Source: Canna indica
Taxonomy: Eukaryota; Streptophyta; Magnoliopsida; Zingiberales; Cannaceae
DNA: 64,000 nt
Assembly (NCBI GenBank): GCA_034359265.1
Contig: CP136893.1
Location: forward strand, 23,072,001-23,136,000
Direction of reading: 5' to 3'
Below, piece after piece: positions 35,690-47,609 of the stretch; within the stretch, counting starts at the first letter, position 1, and every line of letters begins with the position of its first letter. A model generated the notes under the pieces. The model was not told the origin of the DNA. It did not search any database and saw nothing but the letters and a program-made list of their open reading frames with translations. The position numbers were made by a program, and so were the translations under genes.

Positions 35690-36410
35690 ACTGCAAGGAT
35701 CCTATCTTCTATCATCATTGAGGAACCATCAGCTGTACGTAGGGCTTGACCAGGCCAACTACGCCTTGCAAAATCTGATTCCAGCGGTGAAGGATTAGGT
35801 CTCGAAAAGCCAGTTCGCAGGCTGAGGCTTCCAGCACTATGCTCAAATGGTGGTAGGCTGTTCCTCCTATCAGCTAAAGTTGGACTCATGTCCTCCCAAA
35901 CATACTCCTCTTCATCAGAACTCTTCCACTTTCTAGAGGCTGTCTCACTTACTGTGCCATTCACATCGAGACGCTGAACCTTGGGAAATTTCTCATAAGA
36001 AGAAACTCTTCCCCTAGGATTTCCATATGCATCTATCAAGTCTCTTGGATGTCATTTGCCATATCCGTTATTAAGGTTGTAATTAAATTGTGGATGCTTC
36101 TACTTGTCGAGGATCTTCATTAGGAAGCTTGTTCCTATCCAACCAACTGTTAGGATCACTAATTTTTCCAGGTGCATACCCAAATCCAAAATGAGATGTC
36201 GAAGCCCTACTACCAAGCAACCTAGATGTACCATCATGGGATCTCATGTTAGATGGTGATACAGGCCTCCTCAGACCAACTCTTGGAGGAGATGATGGCA
36301 GTGATAATTTGTTCTTTAAATAAGGAATTGACTCTGTGGCTCCAATCCTTGAGGATGCATGTATCATTGTAGCTCGGGGTGAACCTGCTCCCCTCTTGAT
36401 AATCTATATA
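35690..36410 (-). pseudogene. Captured fragment of a PCFS4/PCF11-like cleavage and polyadenylation factor
   Basis: On the minus strand the fragment opens with an IKRGAGSPRATMIHASSR-like stretch (from about 36410). It continues with SSPPRVGLRRPVSPSN, GYAPGKISDPNSWLDRNK and, after one frame change near 36060, HPRDLIDAYGNPRGRVSSY. Then come KVQRLDVNGTV and EEEYVWEDMSPTLADRRNS, ending near DRILAVW (35690). These stretches match the middle part of plant PCFS4, a nuclear mRNA 3'-end processing factor of the Pcf11 family, as I recall it. About 240 codons are covered, without the CID or zinc fingers. It lies antisense to the TNPA-like gene and is broken, so it is a capture and not a working gene. Confidence 0.8.
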
Positions 36411-36470
36411 GTTTTATTTTTTTATTTCAAGTTTAATATATAGTGTCATAATCTTATGAGACAAGTGAAG

Positions 36471-38806
36471 ATGTTGGGACCTTCCACGCCCGCCGCAGTG
36501 CCATCGCCACCACCACCACAACCACCGGCCCCGGAGGCTCAAGGTCATCGTAGGCCTCGTGGGCCTAATCGGGAGGCTCGTGCACCTTCATCGACCGACC
36601 AACGTCAGCGGATATCGCTGCACGGTCTAAAGTAAGTATCAAAAATTATTTTTTAAAATTATTAATTAATTAATTACTACTTATGTTGTTATACTTGAGT
36701 TGTAGATTCGAGTAGGACGATGTTGCTCGCAACACCACCTCTATTATCAAGAGGTTCTTTTGGGAGCCGTGGCATTCATGGACCCACGTGCCGCAGCATA
36801 ATCGAGATTCATTATGGTCCGAGTTCGAGGTACGTTGTTTATTACCAAAGTATGTTTATTTGATATCTTTTAGATGTCTTAGGTTGCACTTGAACCATCT
36901 TATTTGTTTGCTAAAACTATTGATATCAATTATCAATTGATAAAGAACTTAAAAGAGATGCATGCTGCATAGATATTTGTTTTTTCTTGATCTTGAGGTG
37001 TTCCAGCTGGTACCCTCCATGTCGAGGGGGAAGAAGCCTTGAAATATTGTAAGTCTTCTTGGAGGAAAATGTTTTTTTTTTGCCTTCTTGGAGGAAAATG
37101 TTATCTAGGAGATTTGGTTAAAAACCATTACTTGTAACAGAAGAGTAGAATAGCAAGTATCATCACAAAGAGCTGAATCAATTCCAGAATCCAATCTCTT
37201 CTTCCCCTGCCCTCCATGAAATTTATTTTGCATCCAATTCAAGATCTGCATCAATACAAAGACAAAATTCTTCTTAAATCTTTATTTTGATTCCAAGGGA
37301 GGAATCTGCCTTTAAAATGTAACCAAATAAAGCATGTTGACTTTTTAAATGTAAACTTACGTTTCATTTAAAAGCACAAGCACAAGCATGATCAGTTGGC
37401 TGTGTAACCAAATAAAGCTTTATGTTATTACTTCTTGCTTTATTTAGTCTTGCCATTAGGGATGACTCTTTATTTACTTCTTCCTTTGTTTCATTTGAGT
37501 TGTACATTCTCTGAATTTTGATAACTCAGTGATATATTTATGGACACATGTTGGTTTCATTTGAGTTGTAGCTTTTAGGATTTATGAAAAAACTTTTATT
37601 AAGATATTAAAGTAAGTAGTTATCATGCTTTATGTTTAGCATTCTAAAACTATACTAGATATAATTTTTTAAGCTAATGTTTTCTTTTTGTAGGTCTGAT
37701 ATACCTGGGATCCCGCCATTGAGGCTCATGTGAAGGATTCTTGGGAAGCTTACAATATGAAGCTTTTCAAGGATATCCTCCATCGGGCGCGGGATGAGGC
37801 GCGCGCGAGTATAGGTGGTAACAGAGATACACCTATGGATGCGCTCAAGGGACATGGACCAATTTGGATGGAGGTTGACGTATGGGATTGACTATGCGAC
37901 ATTTAGGCATCAGAGGTATGGCAGGGTGCCTCCCAGACGGTGCACCAAAATCGGATAACGCTGGTCGAGGGATCCATCGCCTGACATACCGGTGGGTCCA
38001 TCCCATTTATCAGCCACGAGCGTCGATTGGTAAGTAATTTAATAACTATTTTTATTATTCATTTATTATTATAGAAAAACTAATTATATTTATTTTATTG
38101 TAGGGGATGCAAGATGAGCAGGGGACGCTCATCCCTGCTGATCCTCTGAGGGTTTTCGAGGAGACACATAGATACCAGCGTGGTCCTCGCCGGGGTGAGT
38201 TCATCAGCAGGAGGCCAGAGACGGTACTGGGAAGATAATATTTTAAAAAAATTAACTAGTTCTATTATGTATAATTAATTTACTTTTATTTAAAGGCCAC
38301 GTATAGTGAGTTGGTGACCCAACGGGGAGGTAATCCTGCGCAGCATCAGCTTGATGCTGATGCATGGATGCAGGTGGCAGGTGTCGGCCACGACCGTGTA
38401 TATGGCATTGGCACAACGGCTCACACACGGGCGTTGTTGCAGCCATATGGTGCAGGGTCGTCTGCTTTCACCTCCTCCATCGCTGGTCCATCAACATCAC
38501 GTGCAGATCAAGATCGATTAGCGGCTATCGAGACTGCTTAGGCACGCCTCAACGCCGACATGGCCGCTATGAGAGATACTATGACACACATGGCTCAGCA
38601 TATGACGCAGATGGCACAGTATATGGAGCAGATGACCCAGTACATGGCACATATGTCTTCTATCATACCTGGTGCTTCGGCTCCTCCGCCTCCCCATCAT
38701 TCGGCGTGACGACATCAGCATCAGATCCATCATCATCATCGACGCCAACTGATGTGCTCCCCACGCAACCCCTCTCCACGTCGCCTCCCCCGCCGCTTGA
38801 TCATTG
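36471..38806 (+). pseudogene. TNPA-like (Transposase_24 / Ptta type) gene of CACTA-1
   Basis: Coding pieces separated by intron-like stretches follow on the plus strand. They are a proline-rich start (about 36471-36632), a W-rich piece (RFFWEPWHSWTHVPQ, about 36750-36795) and AHVKDSWEAYNMKLFKDILH (about 37712-37770). After these come YATFRHQRYGRVPPRR, EETHRYQRGPRRGEF (about 38159-38205) and ATYSELVTQRGGNPAQHQL (about 38298-38355), then a tail of MAQHMTQM repeats with a coiled-coil look. This order matches the second CACTA protein (Ptta/En/Spm family), thought to bind subterminal repeats. Exon edges are approximate. A TAG at 38539 and a TGA at about 38707 may mark decay or an early end. Confidence 0.72.
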
Positions 38807-39258
38807 ATGTATTTTTTTGATATTTTATTTTGATATGATGTAAACATTATTGTTTTGATACGATGTAAATAATATTTTGATATCTATATATTATAATTTC
38901 TTGTCTTTTGTCTGTATTTTAATTAAATATTGGAACATGAATTTATATATTTTTTATTTTTTAAAAAATATATATATTTTATGTGCGACGGTTTTGCGAC
39001 CGCCACCACCGTCGCAGATGCTATCTACATGGTCGCGTGAAACGGTCGGTCGCAACAACTCTGCGGCGGCCCTTGCGACGCACGTTAGCGGTCGCAATAT
39101 GTGCATCTTTGGCGACGGTGACGTGCGCGGTCGCGTAGAATTTGCGACGAGCCTATCCGCGACGGATATTTTGCGATTGCTGATGTTGTCGCAATTGACA
39201 TTCTGCGACGGCGTTGCGACCGCTTTAGCCGTTGCAGATGACAAAGTTTTTAGTAGTC
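38807..39258. repeat. Right subterminal repeats of CACTA-1
   Basis: 38985-39235 is filled with GCGACGG, GCGACCGC and GGTCGC units in both orientations, mirroring the left end, and ends at the terminal repeat. 38807-38980 is AT-rich with no feature. Confidence 0.85.
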
Positions 39259-39270
39259 ACCCAAAGATCA

Positions 39271-42200
39271 ATGAAGTTGTTATCTTGGAATTGTCGGGTT
39301 TGGGGAAACCCCTGACAATTCACAACTTAAAAGGGATTTGTGGATCCCATTCCCCGGATGTTCTTTTCTTATGTGAGACAAAGAATGGTGGATCTTTTGT
39401 TTCTAAAATAATAAAGGATCGTGGTTTCAACTCTTATTTTTGTGTTGATCAACGAGGTCTTTCGGGTGGATTGGTTCTTAGATGGCCCGACTCGACATCT
39501 ATATGTATTACTATGAGTGAGGATTTTTTTATTCTCTTTTGATGGGATGATCCCCGGGTACAATGGAATGTTCTAGCAGTTCACTTACATAGTGATGATA
39601 GAATCAGGCATCATCAATATGAACAATTCTTAGCATTAATTGGCAGAACCAATTCCTACACTATGATAATCAGGGATTTTAATGCTATTACTTCTTAAGC
39701 TGAAAAAGAAGGAGGTCTTTTGAAATCCAACTCATCAATTGATGGTTTCAATGACTTCATTTACAGAGGCAGACTTATAGATCTGGGTTTCAGGGCCACA
39801 AATTCACTTGGAAAAATTGTAGCTATGGTACTTCTTTTATCCAAGAAAGATTGGACCGGGCTCTTGTCTCAAGGTCTTGGCACTCTCTCTACCCTTTGGC
39901 AGCTCTTCACCACCTTGAAGACAATGGATTTGATCATTGCCCTCTCCTATTAGTTTCTAATCCGATCTCCTATCACAAAAAGAGACGGTCCAAATTCCAA
40001 GAACGATGGTGTGATTGTGAGGAAGTTAAGAATATTGTGTCTGAAAGTTGGAACATGGATGTCTCAAACTCCCTCATGTTTGTCATGTACGTTCACTAAA
40101 CTAAAGTCCTGTAGATATGCCTTAGTTCACTAGCAGAAGGCTAGATTCAAAAATTCCAAGGCTGAGATTTTATCACTCCGGAACTAGCTCTCCTCTCTGA
40201 AGTCTGATGCAGTGGCTACTAATAGAGAAGATTTTCTTGAAAAATCCTTAGTGGAGGCCTATGAGAAGGAAGAATGTTACTGTAAAGAAAAGTCCAGAGT
40301 TAAATGGCTTAATTGGAGAGATCAGAACACTAAATATTTACACTCTAAATTTCAGATGCGCAGTCGCCATAACAAAATTTGGCACCTAGATGACGGAAAT
40401 GGGGGGTGGTGTACTAGTCCAAACAACATTGGATTGAAGGCACATGAGTACTTTCATGATCTCTTCACTTCTATTCTTCCTTTGGACCCCTCTCCTCAGT
40501 TTCAAAATATGAGACCCAAGGTGTCCAGTGCTATGAATAGAAGGCTTACGAGGCTTGTTTCAGAAGATGAGATTAAGTTTGTAGTATTTTCTCTTGATCC
40601 AGGCGTTGCACCAGGTGATGATGGGTTCACAGTCAGATTCTATCAGTGCTTCTGGGAAATAATTGGGAGGGATGTCTGTAAAGCAATCCAAAGTTTTTTC
40701 TCTGGTGGCTGTATGTTAAAAAGCTTCAACCACACTCACTTATGCCTGATCCCAAAAGTTAAGAATGCTTGTTTGATATCAAGGATGAGACCGATTAGCC
40801 TATGCTCAATTTTCTATAAAGCCATTTCTAAAGTGCTAGTGCATAGATTACAGAAATTTATGAACCGCCTTATCAGTGATAGCCAGAGTGCCCTTATAAA
40901 AGGAAGATTGATTAGTGACAACATTCTGATTGCCCACGAATGTATGCACTATCTGAAAACAAAAAGATATGACTCTTCTGACTTGGCTCTTAAACTGGAC
41001 ATGAGTAAGGCTTATGATCGAGTTGAATGGTCCTTCTGTGGTTTATAATGAAAAAGTTGAGATTTTGTGATAAATGGATCAATTGGCTGAAGGAATGTGT
41101 CTCTACTGTCTCCTATTCTATGACTGTGTATGATCAACCTTTTGGGTTCTTTAGACCCTCTAGAGGTCTCCGCCAGGGAGATCCTCTATCACCCTATCTA
41201 TTTCTTTTCTGTGCGGAAGGTCTGACCCATATGCTTCATCAAGGAGAACGTCTACAGGATTTGCCCTTCAATTAGCCACCTTTTATTTGTAGATGACTCT
41301 ATTCTATTCTACAAAGCTAATGAAACTCATTGTAGGAATATGATGGATACCTTGCTTTCCTATGGCGACTTTAGTGGACAGAGGATTAATATTAAAAAAT
41401 CGTCAGTCTTTTTTAGTAGGAACACCGCTCGGGGAGTTCGAGAGCACCTAGCAGCTATCTTACAAGGTCCTCATGTGGGTTCCCAGGACAAGTACTTAGG
41501 TCTTCCAACTGTGATGAGAAAGTCTAAGAGGGCCACTTTTGATTTTATTAAAGGAAAGGTTCTTAAGAAACTTCATCATTGGAAGCGGTCCCTTATGTCC
41601 CCTAGTGGAAGGGAAGTTCTTATTAAAGCAGTGGGTACTGCTATCCCTCTGTATTCTCTTGGGTGCTTTAAACTACCGGAGTCACTGCTTGACGATATTC
41701 AAAAATAGATGGTTAGTTTCTGGTGGGGCCAACGGGGCACTGAAAGAAAGATGCATTGGATTGGCTAGGATAAGCTATGTAGAATAGAGTTCAAAGGCGG
41801 CCTTGGATTCAAAGATCTCAAAGCTTTTAATCTAGCTATGCTAGGTAAACAAGCTTGGAGGCTTCTCACAAATAATCATTCCTTGTTCCATAAAATTTTC
41901 AAGAACAAATATTTCAGACATGTATCCTTCATGGAGGCTACTATTGATAGAAACCCATCCTGGGCGTGGAGGAGCTTGCTGGAAGGCCAGAATATTATTG
42001 AAAAGGGTTTAAAATGGCAGATTGGTTCTGGATCTAATGTGTGTATTCAGTCTGATCCCTGGATTTCCACCTCCTATCCTTTTAACATTCCTCATGCATG
42101 TTGCCTGCTTAAACCCTGGGTTACTTTTTGTTAGGCAACTCTTGAATGCAGATAGGTCTTGGACTGAAAATTTAATCAGAAGCTCCTTCCTTCCTACAGT

Positions 42201-42483
42201 TGCTGATGTTATTCTTCAAATTGTTCCTACCACCGAGGAGGATAAAATGATTTGACATTTGACAAGACATGGATCATACTCAGTGGCTTCTGGATATGAT
42301 ATTGCCTTTTAGTTTTTTCACCATCCTGTTTTGAGGGACCTCCGTACTTGTCTAATAAAGATCTATGGAATTCTATTTGGAACATTAAGGTGCCTCCTAA
42401 AATCAAAATTCCAATCTAGAAACTGATTCATGAGGGCGTTCCTATGATGCAGAAGTTGCATGAAAGATTTCCTCAGATAGTTG
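39271..42483 (+). pseudogene. LINE ORF2, part 1: endonuclease and reverse transcriptase
   Basis: The ATG at 39271 opens MKLLSWNC, the conserved start of plant LINE endonucleases. One missing G then shifts the frame. The endonuclease continues with GLGKPLTIHNLKG, DVLFLCETKN and FNSYFCVDQRGLSGGL, and, past stops, RLDRALVSRSWHSLYP. The reverse transcriptase shows MRPISLCSIFYKAISKVLVH, SAFIKGR-like SALIKGRLISDN, KLDMSKAYDRVEW, GLRQGDPLSPYLFLFCAEG and the catalytic LFVDD at about 41290. The thumb (GQRINIKKSSVFFSRNT, KYLGLPTVMRKSKR) and the DPWIS region follow. CACTA-2 interrupts at 42484. The protein nicks target DNA and primes reverse transcription there. Confidence 0.9.
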
Positions 42484-42990
42484 CACTACAACATTTTTGA
42501 CCTATAGGAACGGTCGAAAAGTGTTCCCAAAACATACAAAACCGTGGCCATAGACCTATGGGAATGGTTTACACTTGTGTACTAAAAGCCACCATTCCGT
42601 TAGGCTATAGGAACGGTTTTCCCACCTACAGCCACACTGCCAAAAAAACCGTTCCCATAGGCCCAGTTTATAGGAACGATTCTCAAACTGTTCTTATAGG
42701 CTTGGTCGATAGGAACAGTTTGAAAACCGTTCCTATAGGTCATACATATAGGAACGGTTGTCAAACTGTTCCTAGAGGCTATACATATAGGAACGGTTTT
42801 AAAACTGTTCCTATAGACCAAGCCTATAGGAACATTTTAAGAACCGTTCCTATATGTATGGCCTATAGGAACAGTTTGAGAACCGTTCCTATAGACTATA
42901 AGAACAGTTTTAGAATAGTTTTCAAACTGTTCCTATATGCTTATGTTCCTATATATAGGGAATGTTCCTATATGCTTATCAAGTCTAGTC
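42484..42990. repeat. Subterminal repeats, TNPA-side end of CACTA-2
   Basis: About a dozen units of CCTATAGGAACGGTTT and its complement AAACCGTTCCTATAGG alternate with spacers of 15-30 bp. Frames 42558-43046 and 42600-42821 are readings of this array, not genes. Confidence 0.9.
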
Positions 42991-43169
42991 TTCTCCCCTT
43001 TCCAAATTGGTCAAGTCCTCTTGATGATCATCTCCTCCCTCCGTGAATTCATCCTTCATCTCCCAAATCATCATTTTCCTGCACAAATCAATTTATAATT
43101 AAAAACAATCAAACACTCCATAATCATATATTAAACTAAAATGACCTGATTCTGTGGATGATGTGTGGA

Positions 43170-45318
43170 AGTGGAAGAACCAAAGATACTATTGGCATCC
43201 TTTGGAGTAGTTGGTGGTGCCAATAAAACTATTATAGCCTCCATATTCAAATTTGGGTTCACCTGTGCAACAAAGGTCTTCAAAAAAAATTGCATTCCTT
43301 ACATTTGGTGTTGCATCTGGTTCTGCCTCTCTACCATTATTGCATGTCTCTCCGCCATTATTGCATGTTGCTCCTGCAAAGACTTCACCTCTTGATCATG
43401 TTTTTCCTGCATTGCTGTCATTTCTTCATTCTTTTTTATGGTTGTAGGTGTAATTGTTCCTCCCTGACTTCTCTTTCCCAAATAAAGATTGAAAGGCCTC
43501 AACAACAGGTTTCCCATCATGCTCAATCATGGTTTTAAGCTTATCCTAAAACATACATTTAATAATCATAGTGATATATAATAAATAATTAAGTAAAACA
43601 GTAGCTATAATAATGAGCTCACAATTATCTCTTTAGTTTCAGCATCCAAAGCTTTTTCGTCCTTAGTTCGAGTTTCAACAAACATGTCAGCTTGATTGGG
43701 TTATTCATTCTTCTTAGCATGCTTTATATAAATCACAAGAATGAGCTAAACATAATATCAACAATTACTTTAAAATTCAAATATAGATGTTTATACAAAA
43801 AAATGTTACCAATTTTTCTTTGATTACAAAAAATCTTTTATTGCTCATTCGATGCCTCCATTTTTGGTGTGATCTATTCAATCTATTTTGTTGGCACATA
43901 TCCTACATCAATAACATAAAGACTAAATATATGCAACTAGAAAAAAAAACAAGTATCATTAATTTTTGATTGATGGGTTCATAGCTACTTACTTGGATGG
44001 GTTCATAGCTCCAATAGTCAATCATTTGCTTGAAGTGTTCGAGAGGAATGTCTGTATGACGATTTTTTATCCACTCGTTGTTTGTTGTGTAATTGTCAAA
44101 ATGTTCCTTCTTAATTTTTGATTTGTGTTTCCTCTAAGCTTCATCCATAATTTTGAACACAACCCCTTTCTCTATTTCTGGAAGAATGAATTTTTTCTAC
44201 AAAGTGAAGCAAAACAAGCATTATATTGTCTTGCAGATTAAAATGAACAATATAAAAAACCATCATACATTGATATATTTCCATATGTCATCCTTGTTCG
44301 GTATGACCTTCCAATTGGTGTAAATCAAGGGACACCAATCTGAATTTCGTGCCACGGTTCCCAAAAATTGGCTCAAGTCTGAAACAGCTTTCTCATTGTG
44401 CCCAACTGGTTGTCCATCAGTATTGAAAATTATTTCTTGTCGCTCCTCTAGCGATCTTCCATGAATTTTGTAGCACATTGTCTTCCCTCTTGCTTTCTTT
44501 TTTGATATTCCTAATTGACAAAACAATAACGATTTAAAAATAAGCTAATTATAGAATTTCATATAATGACATAATATACCTTCGGAAACATGTTCCAACT
44601 CATCGAGTATATTGTGCTCTTCCTCAACATCTGCTACCTCTTCTAGCTCATCGGGTATATTGTGCTCTTCCTCAACTTGTTCCAAGTCATCTTCTCTACA
44701 TGGATCTTCTAGCTAATCTTCTTCTAGCACTTGCATACCCAGCTTCTCACGATATTCAACCATTGACATTGATGGACACAAAGGTGCAGTCTTTGTTTTC
44801 TTTGTTGCATACCCATGTCCTTGCTCATAGTTACCCTTTCTTTGTTGATCTTGAATGGTTGGCCTTTGTTGTTGCTGCACTTGGGTAGACCTTTGATCTT
44901 GAATGATTGGCCTTTGTTGTTGTTGCACTTGAGGAGACCTTGTATTGGAATTGGAAAGAACTTGCTTTTGAGTAGAGGATGTGGGTCTTTGATCTTGAAT
45001 GGTTGGTCTTTTTCCTCTATTATGAATATCATTAGAAATGACCTGCCTCATAGTAGAAACAGTAGGTTGAGTGGGGACTGCATCCTTGAGCTTTTCAGAT
45101 GATGTTTTTCCTCTCCCTTGGACATTGATATTAGAGACAATATTCTTCTTATTGGCCTCTGCAATTTGTGCGACTGAACCATTCTTATTTTGCTTCGAGA
45201 CTGAACCATACCTTCTGTTTGGATTTAACTTCTTATTCTGCTCAATTTTTTCACATTTAATTTTGTAATGCTTGGCCGCTAACTCTTTGCTTGACTTTGC
45301 TTGTAGTGGAAAGTCCAT
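43170..45318 (-). pseudogene. TNPA-like gene of CACTA-2 (Transposase_24 / Ptta type), nearly intact
   Basis: Starting at the ATG at 45318, exon 1 codes a lysine- and glutamine-rich N-terminus with QRP.IQDQ repeats and SMSMVEYREKLG. It has one TAG at about 44715 before LEDPCREDDLEQVEEEHN. Later exons give KKARGKTMCYKIHGRSLEER and NSDWCPLIYTNWKVIPN (44526-44270), then KKFILPEIEKGVVFKIMDEA (about 44199-43992, with a stop after DEA and a GTAAGT donor after EPIQ). Next are MCQQNRLNRSHQKWRHRMSN (about 43900) and ADMFVETRTKDEKALDAETK (about 43700). A glutamine-rich coiled-coil tail (43526-43299) closes it. Introns are short with GT-AG edges. The family is thought to bind the subterminal repeats and assist TNP2. 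Exon edges are approximate. Confidence 0.78.
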
Positions 45319-45539
45319 ATCAATTCCTTATGTCCAAATTAGTCAATCAACAACTGAACAATCAAGAAAAATGTGTAACTCCAAGTCAATCAACAATAAG
45401 ATGGTAACATGTAAAGTTATTACTTTGAAGTGGAAAAGACTTTAAAATCAGATTGTTAAGCATTATTTGAACAGGATAGTTCAGACAAGATCAATTAATT
45501 GAATGCAATGAAAAGGTTGAGCAAGATTTCAAATATTCA

Positions 45540-47210
45540 TCTTTTAGTCATCATACACATATATTTCTATAATGAGAAAGGAAACAAAGAAAATATAGAT
45601 GAATGAAACATACCGGGAGAGTTTGAATGTTAAACTTGAAATCACTTGGGAAGATGGTTATCATGCCTAGATTTACAAGCTTGCTGCACTTTCTATAATG
45701 AATTAGTGATTTAAAGACTAATGATAATCAGAACTTGCGCATGGCGCGCATCGCATTGTGACTCATTGAAGACCTTATTGAGAAAAAAGAGAGAGTAGAA
45801 TATTCATCCTTTTGTTGTAATATTTTACCATTTTGGATAGTTTTCAAGTTTTTTACCTTATTGATTGTTCAGGTATAATGCAACAGTGACCAAGCTTGGT
45901 CTATAAAATCAAGACAAGCTCTAAATACATTCTTTGAACCCTCTTTCTCTATGTTGAATTTTTGAATAGTGATCTTAGAGCATTTGTATGCTTTTGAAGT
46001 TTCTATTACTTGTTAAAGTACTTAAATTGTCAAAACATATAGCATTAGTCACCATTGGTACATCAATTATATAAGGCTAAATCCATGAACTCATTTCACT
46101 TTATCATATAACCAGAACGGTAACACTCTAACCTGTTAGAACTATATTCAATTTTTCAATGGAAATTGAGATTTCAATGAGTATAGAAAAGAAAGCATTA
46201 GAACTATTCATTAATAACTGGCAGCTCTCAAAAAAGTTGATTAATTAGCGTACTATATGCTTAGCTTTTTGTCCATTTATAATTTGGGTCGTGAGTTGTA
46301 TTAACTGAGGTAGCTTTGTCTTATGCAATAGTGAAATCCTTGGCAACTTGACATCTTGTGGGTGGTTTCTTATGCAAGTATTGCTAAAGGAATATGAGAT
46401 ATTAACATGTTCGGGCATCGTGCTCAGAAACCACTTTTGTGTGATATTGCAAGCAGTAAATATTTATACTTGATCTCGTAATCATGAACATTGTAGACAG
46501 CTAAGAAAGACTTTGTGAACTGCTATGGTATAGTTTTAGATGGTGTTCATATGTCATGGCAATAGGAATATAACTGAGACTGAAAAACTCACACCTGGAC
46601 TTCAAGTAAAAAACCCACCTTCTGCTTCTTCAATCTCTCATTATCTTCTTCAAGGTGTGAAACCTTTTTTTCCAACTCTCATGGGTGTATGCCTATTACT
46701 TGCAAGGTTAAAAAAGAGCTAGTTCAACAATTCAGGGGAGTAATAAGTATCATATTACACTTGATAGCAAAATATCTAATAAGCTGCCTTACCCTACGTT
46801 AAGCAGTGGTGCATGCACAAAATCCAAACAAAGACACCACTGCTGTTTCATTATGTGCATAACAGTAATGTAAATAACAACAAACTCAGGTTTCATTATG
46901 TATGTAAAGACACCATTGTGTATGTAAATAACAGTAACTAACTTCACTGAGGTTTTATTATGTGCTGAAGCTTTTAGTAAGAATCAGGAATTTTTTCTCT
47001 CAATTCATAATGTGCATCTGATTCATTATCAAAGAGTGGCAATATGAACTAGCATAAAAGAGGGATATCATTACCAATGTCAAATTCATTAGGAAATAGA
47101 AAATAACTTTAATCTAGCAATGCCCGGTCAATCTAGTTGTTTTGATATGTAAGCAACTATACTATACTACTGTTCATGAATCAGGAACATAACTGAGACT
47201 GAAAAACTCA
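45540..47210. repeat. Internal duplication of CACTA-2, copy a
   Basis: Stretches such as GAGAAAGGAAACAAAGAAAA (about 45580) and CACCTTCTGCTTCTTCAATC (about 46617) recur in the same order at 47825 and 48000. This copy lacks the lipase block: it passes directly from GTGCATGCACAAAATCC to AAACAAAGACACCACTG. I see no gene in it. Confidence 0.8.
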
Positions 47211-47609
47211 GTTGCTAGATATGTGCATCAAATTCATGCATAAAGAAGGATGTGAATGATCTCGGAGAAACCGTAAAGAAGCAATTGATGTTTGAGGCAG
47301 TGGGTCCATCTAACCATGCTTCACCACTATGTCATTACAGTAGTCAAATTGGTTACATTTTGAAGTAAACCTCTGCTTGCAGATAACTAAGTTATCTAAT
47401 GGAACAATGGATTCATCATGGCAGGAATTGCAAACAGTAATAGCATAAGTTGAGGCTGGGAAACATAAGTTAATTTTTGGAATCTCATGCATTTAAAACT
47501 TCTATACTGATTTTAACTTCTATGTTGATTCAATGGATTCTGTAAATGATGAGTTACCATTTCTGTAAATCACCTGTGGTTGGTGCATCTTTAGTCATCT
47601 TTTAGTCAT

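Larger units (their letters stand above)
34446..39258 (+). mobile_element. CACTA-1: non-autonomous CACTA carrying a captured PCFS4 fragment
   Basis: The left end is CACTACTAGAAATTAGG; the right end, complemented, is GACTACTAAAAAC. ACC lies on both sides (34443-34445 and 39259-39261), the expected 3-bp TSD. The right terminal base is C where a perfect CACTA end would give G. Subterminal GCGACGG/CCGTCGC units fill both ends. It carries a TNPA-like gene and a captured host fragment but no tnp2, so it would depend on another element for movement. It lies in the LINE, 13 bases before the ORF2 ATG. Confidence 0.9.

Noticed and set aside
38252..38847. Minus-strand frames in CACTA-1
   Set aside because: They are shadows of the TNPA-like exon on the plus strand, which has the coiled-coil tail and intron context.
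42558..43046. 162-codon frame with repeated YRNG..TVPIG units
   Set aside because: It is the subterminal CCTATAGGAACGG array of CACTA-2 read as protein.
44263..45318. Plus-strand frames opposite the TNPA-like gene
   Set aside because: The minus strand carries the Transposase_24-like coding; the plus-strand frames are shadows.
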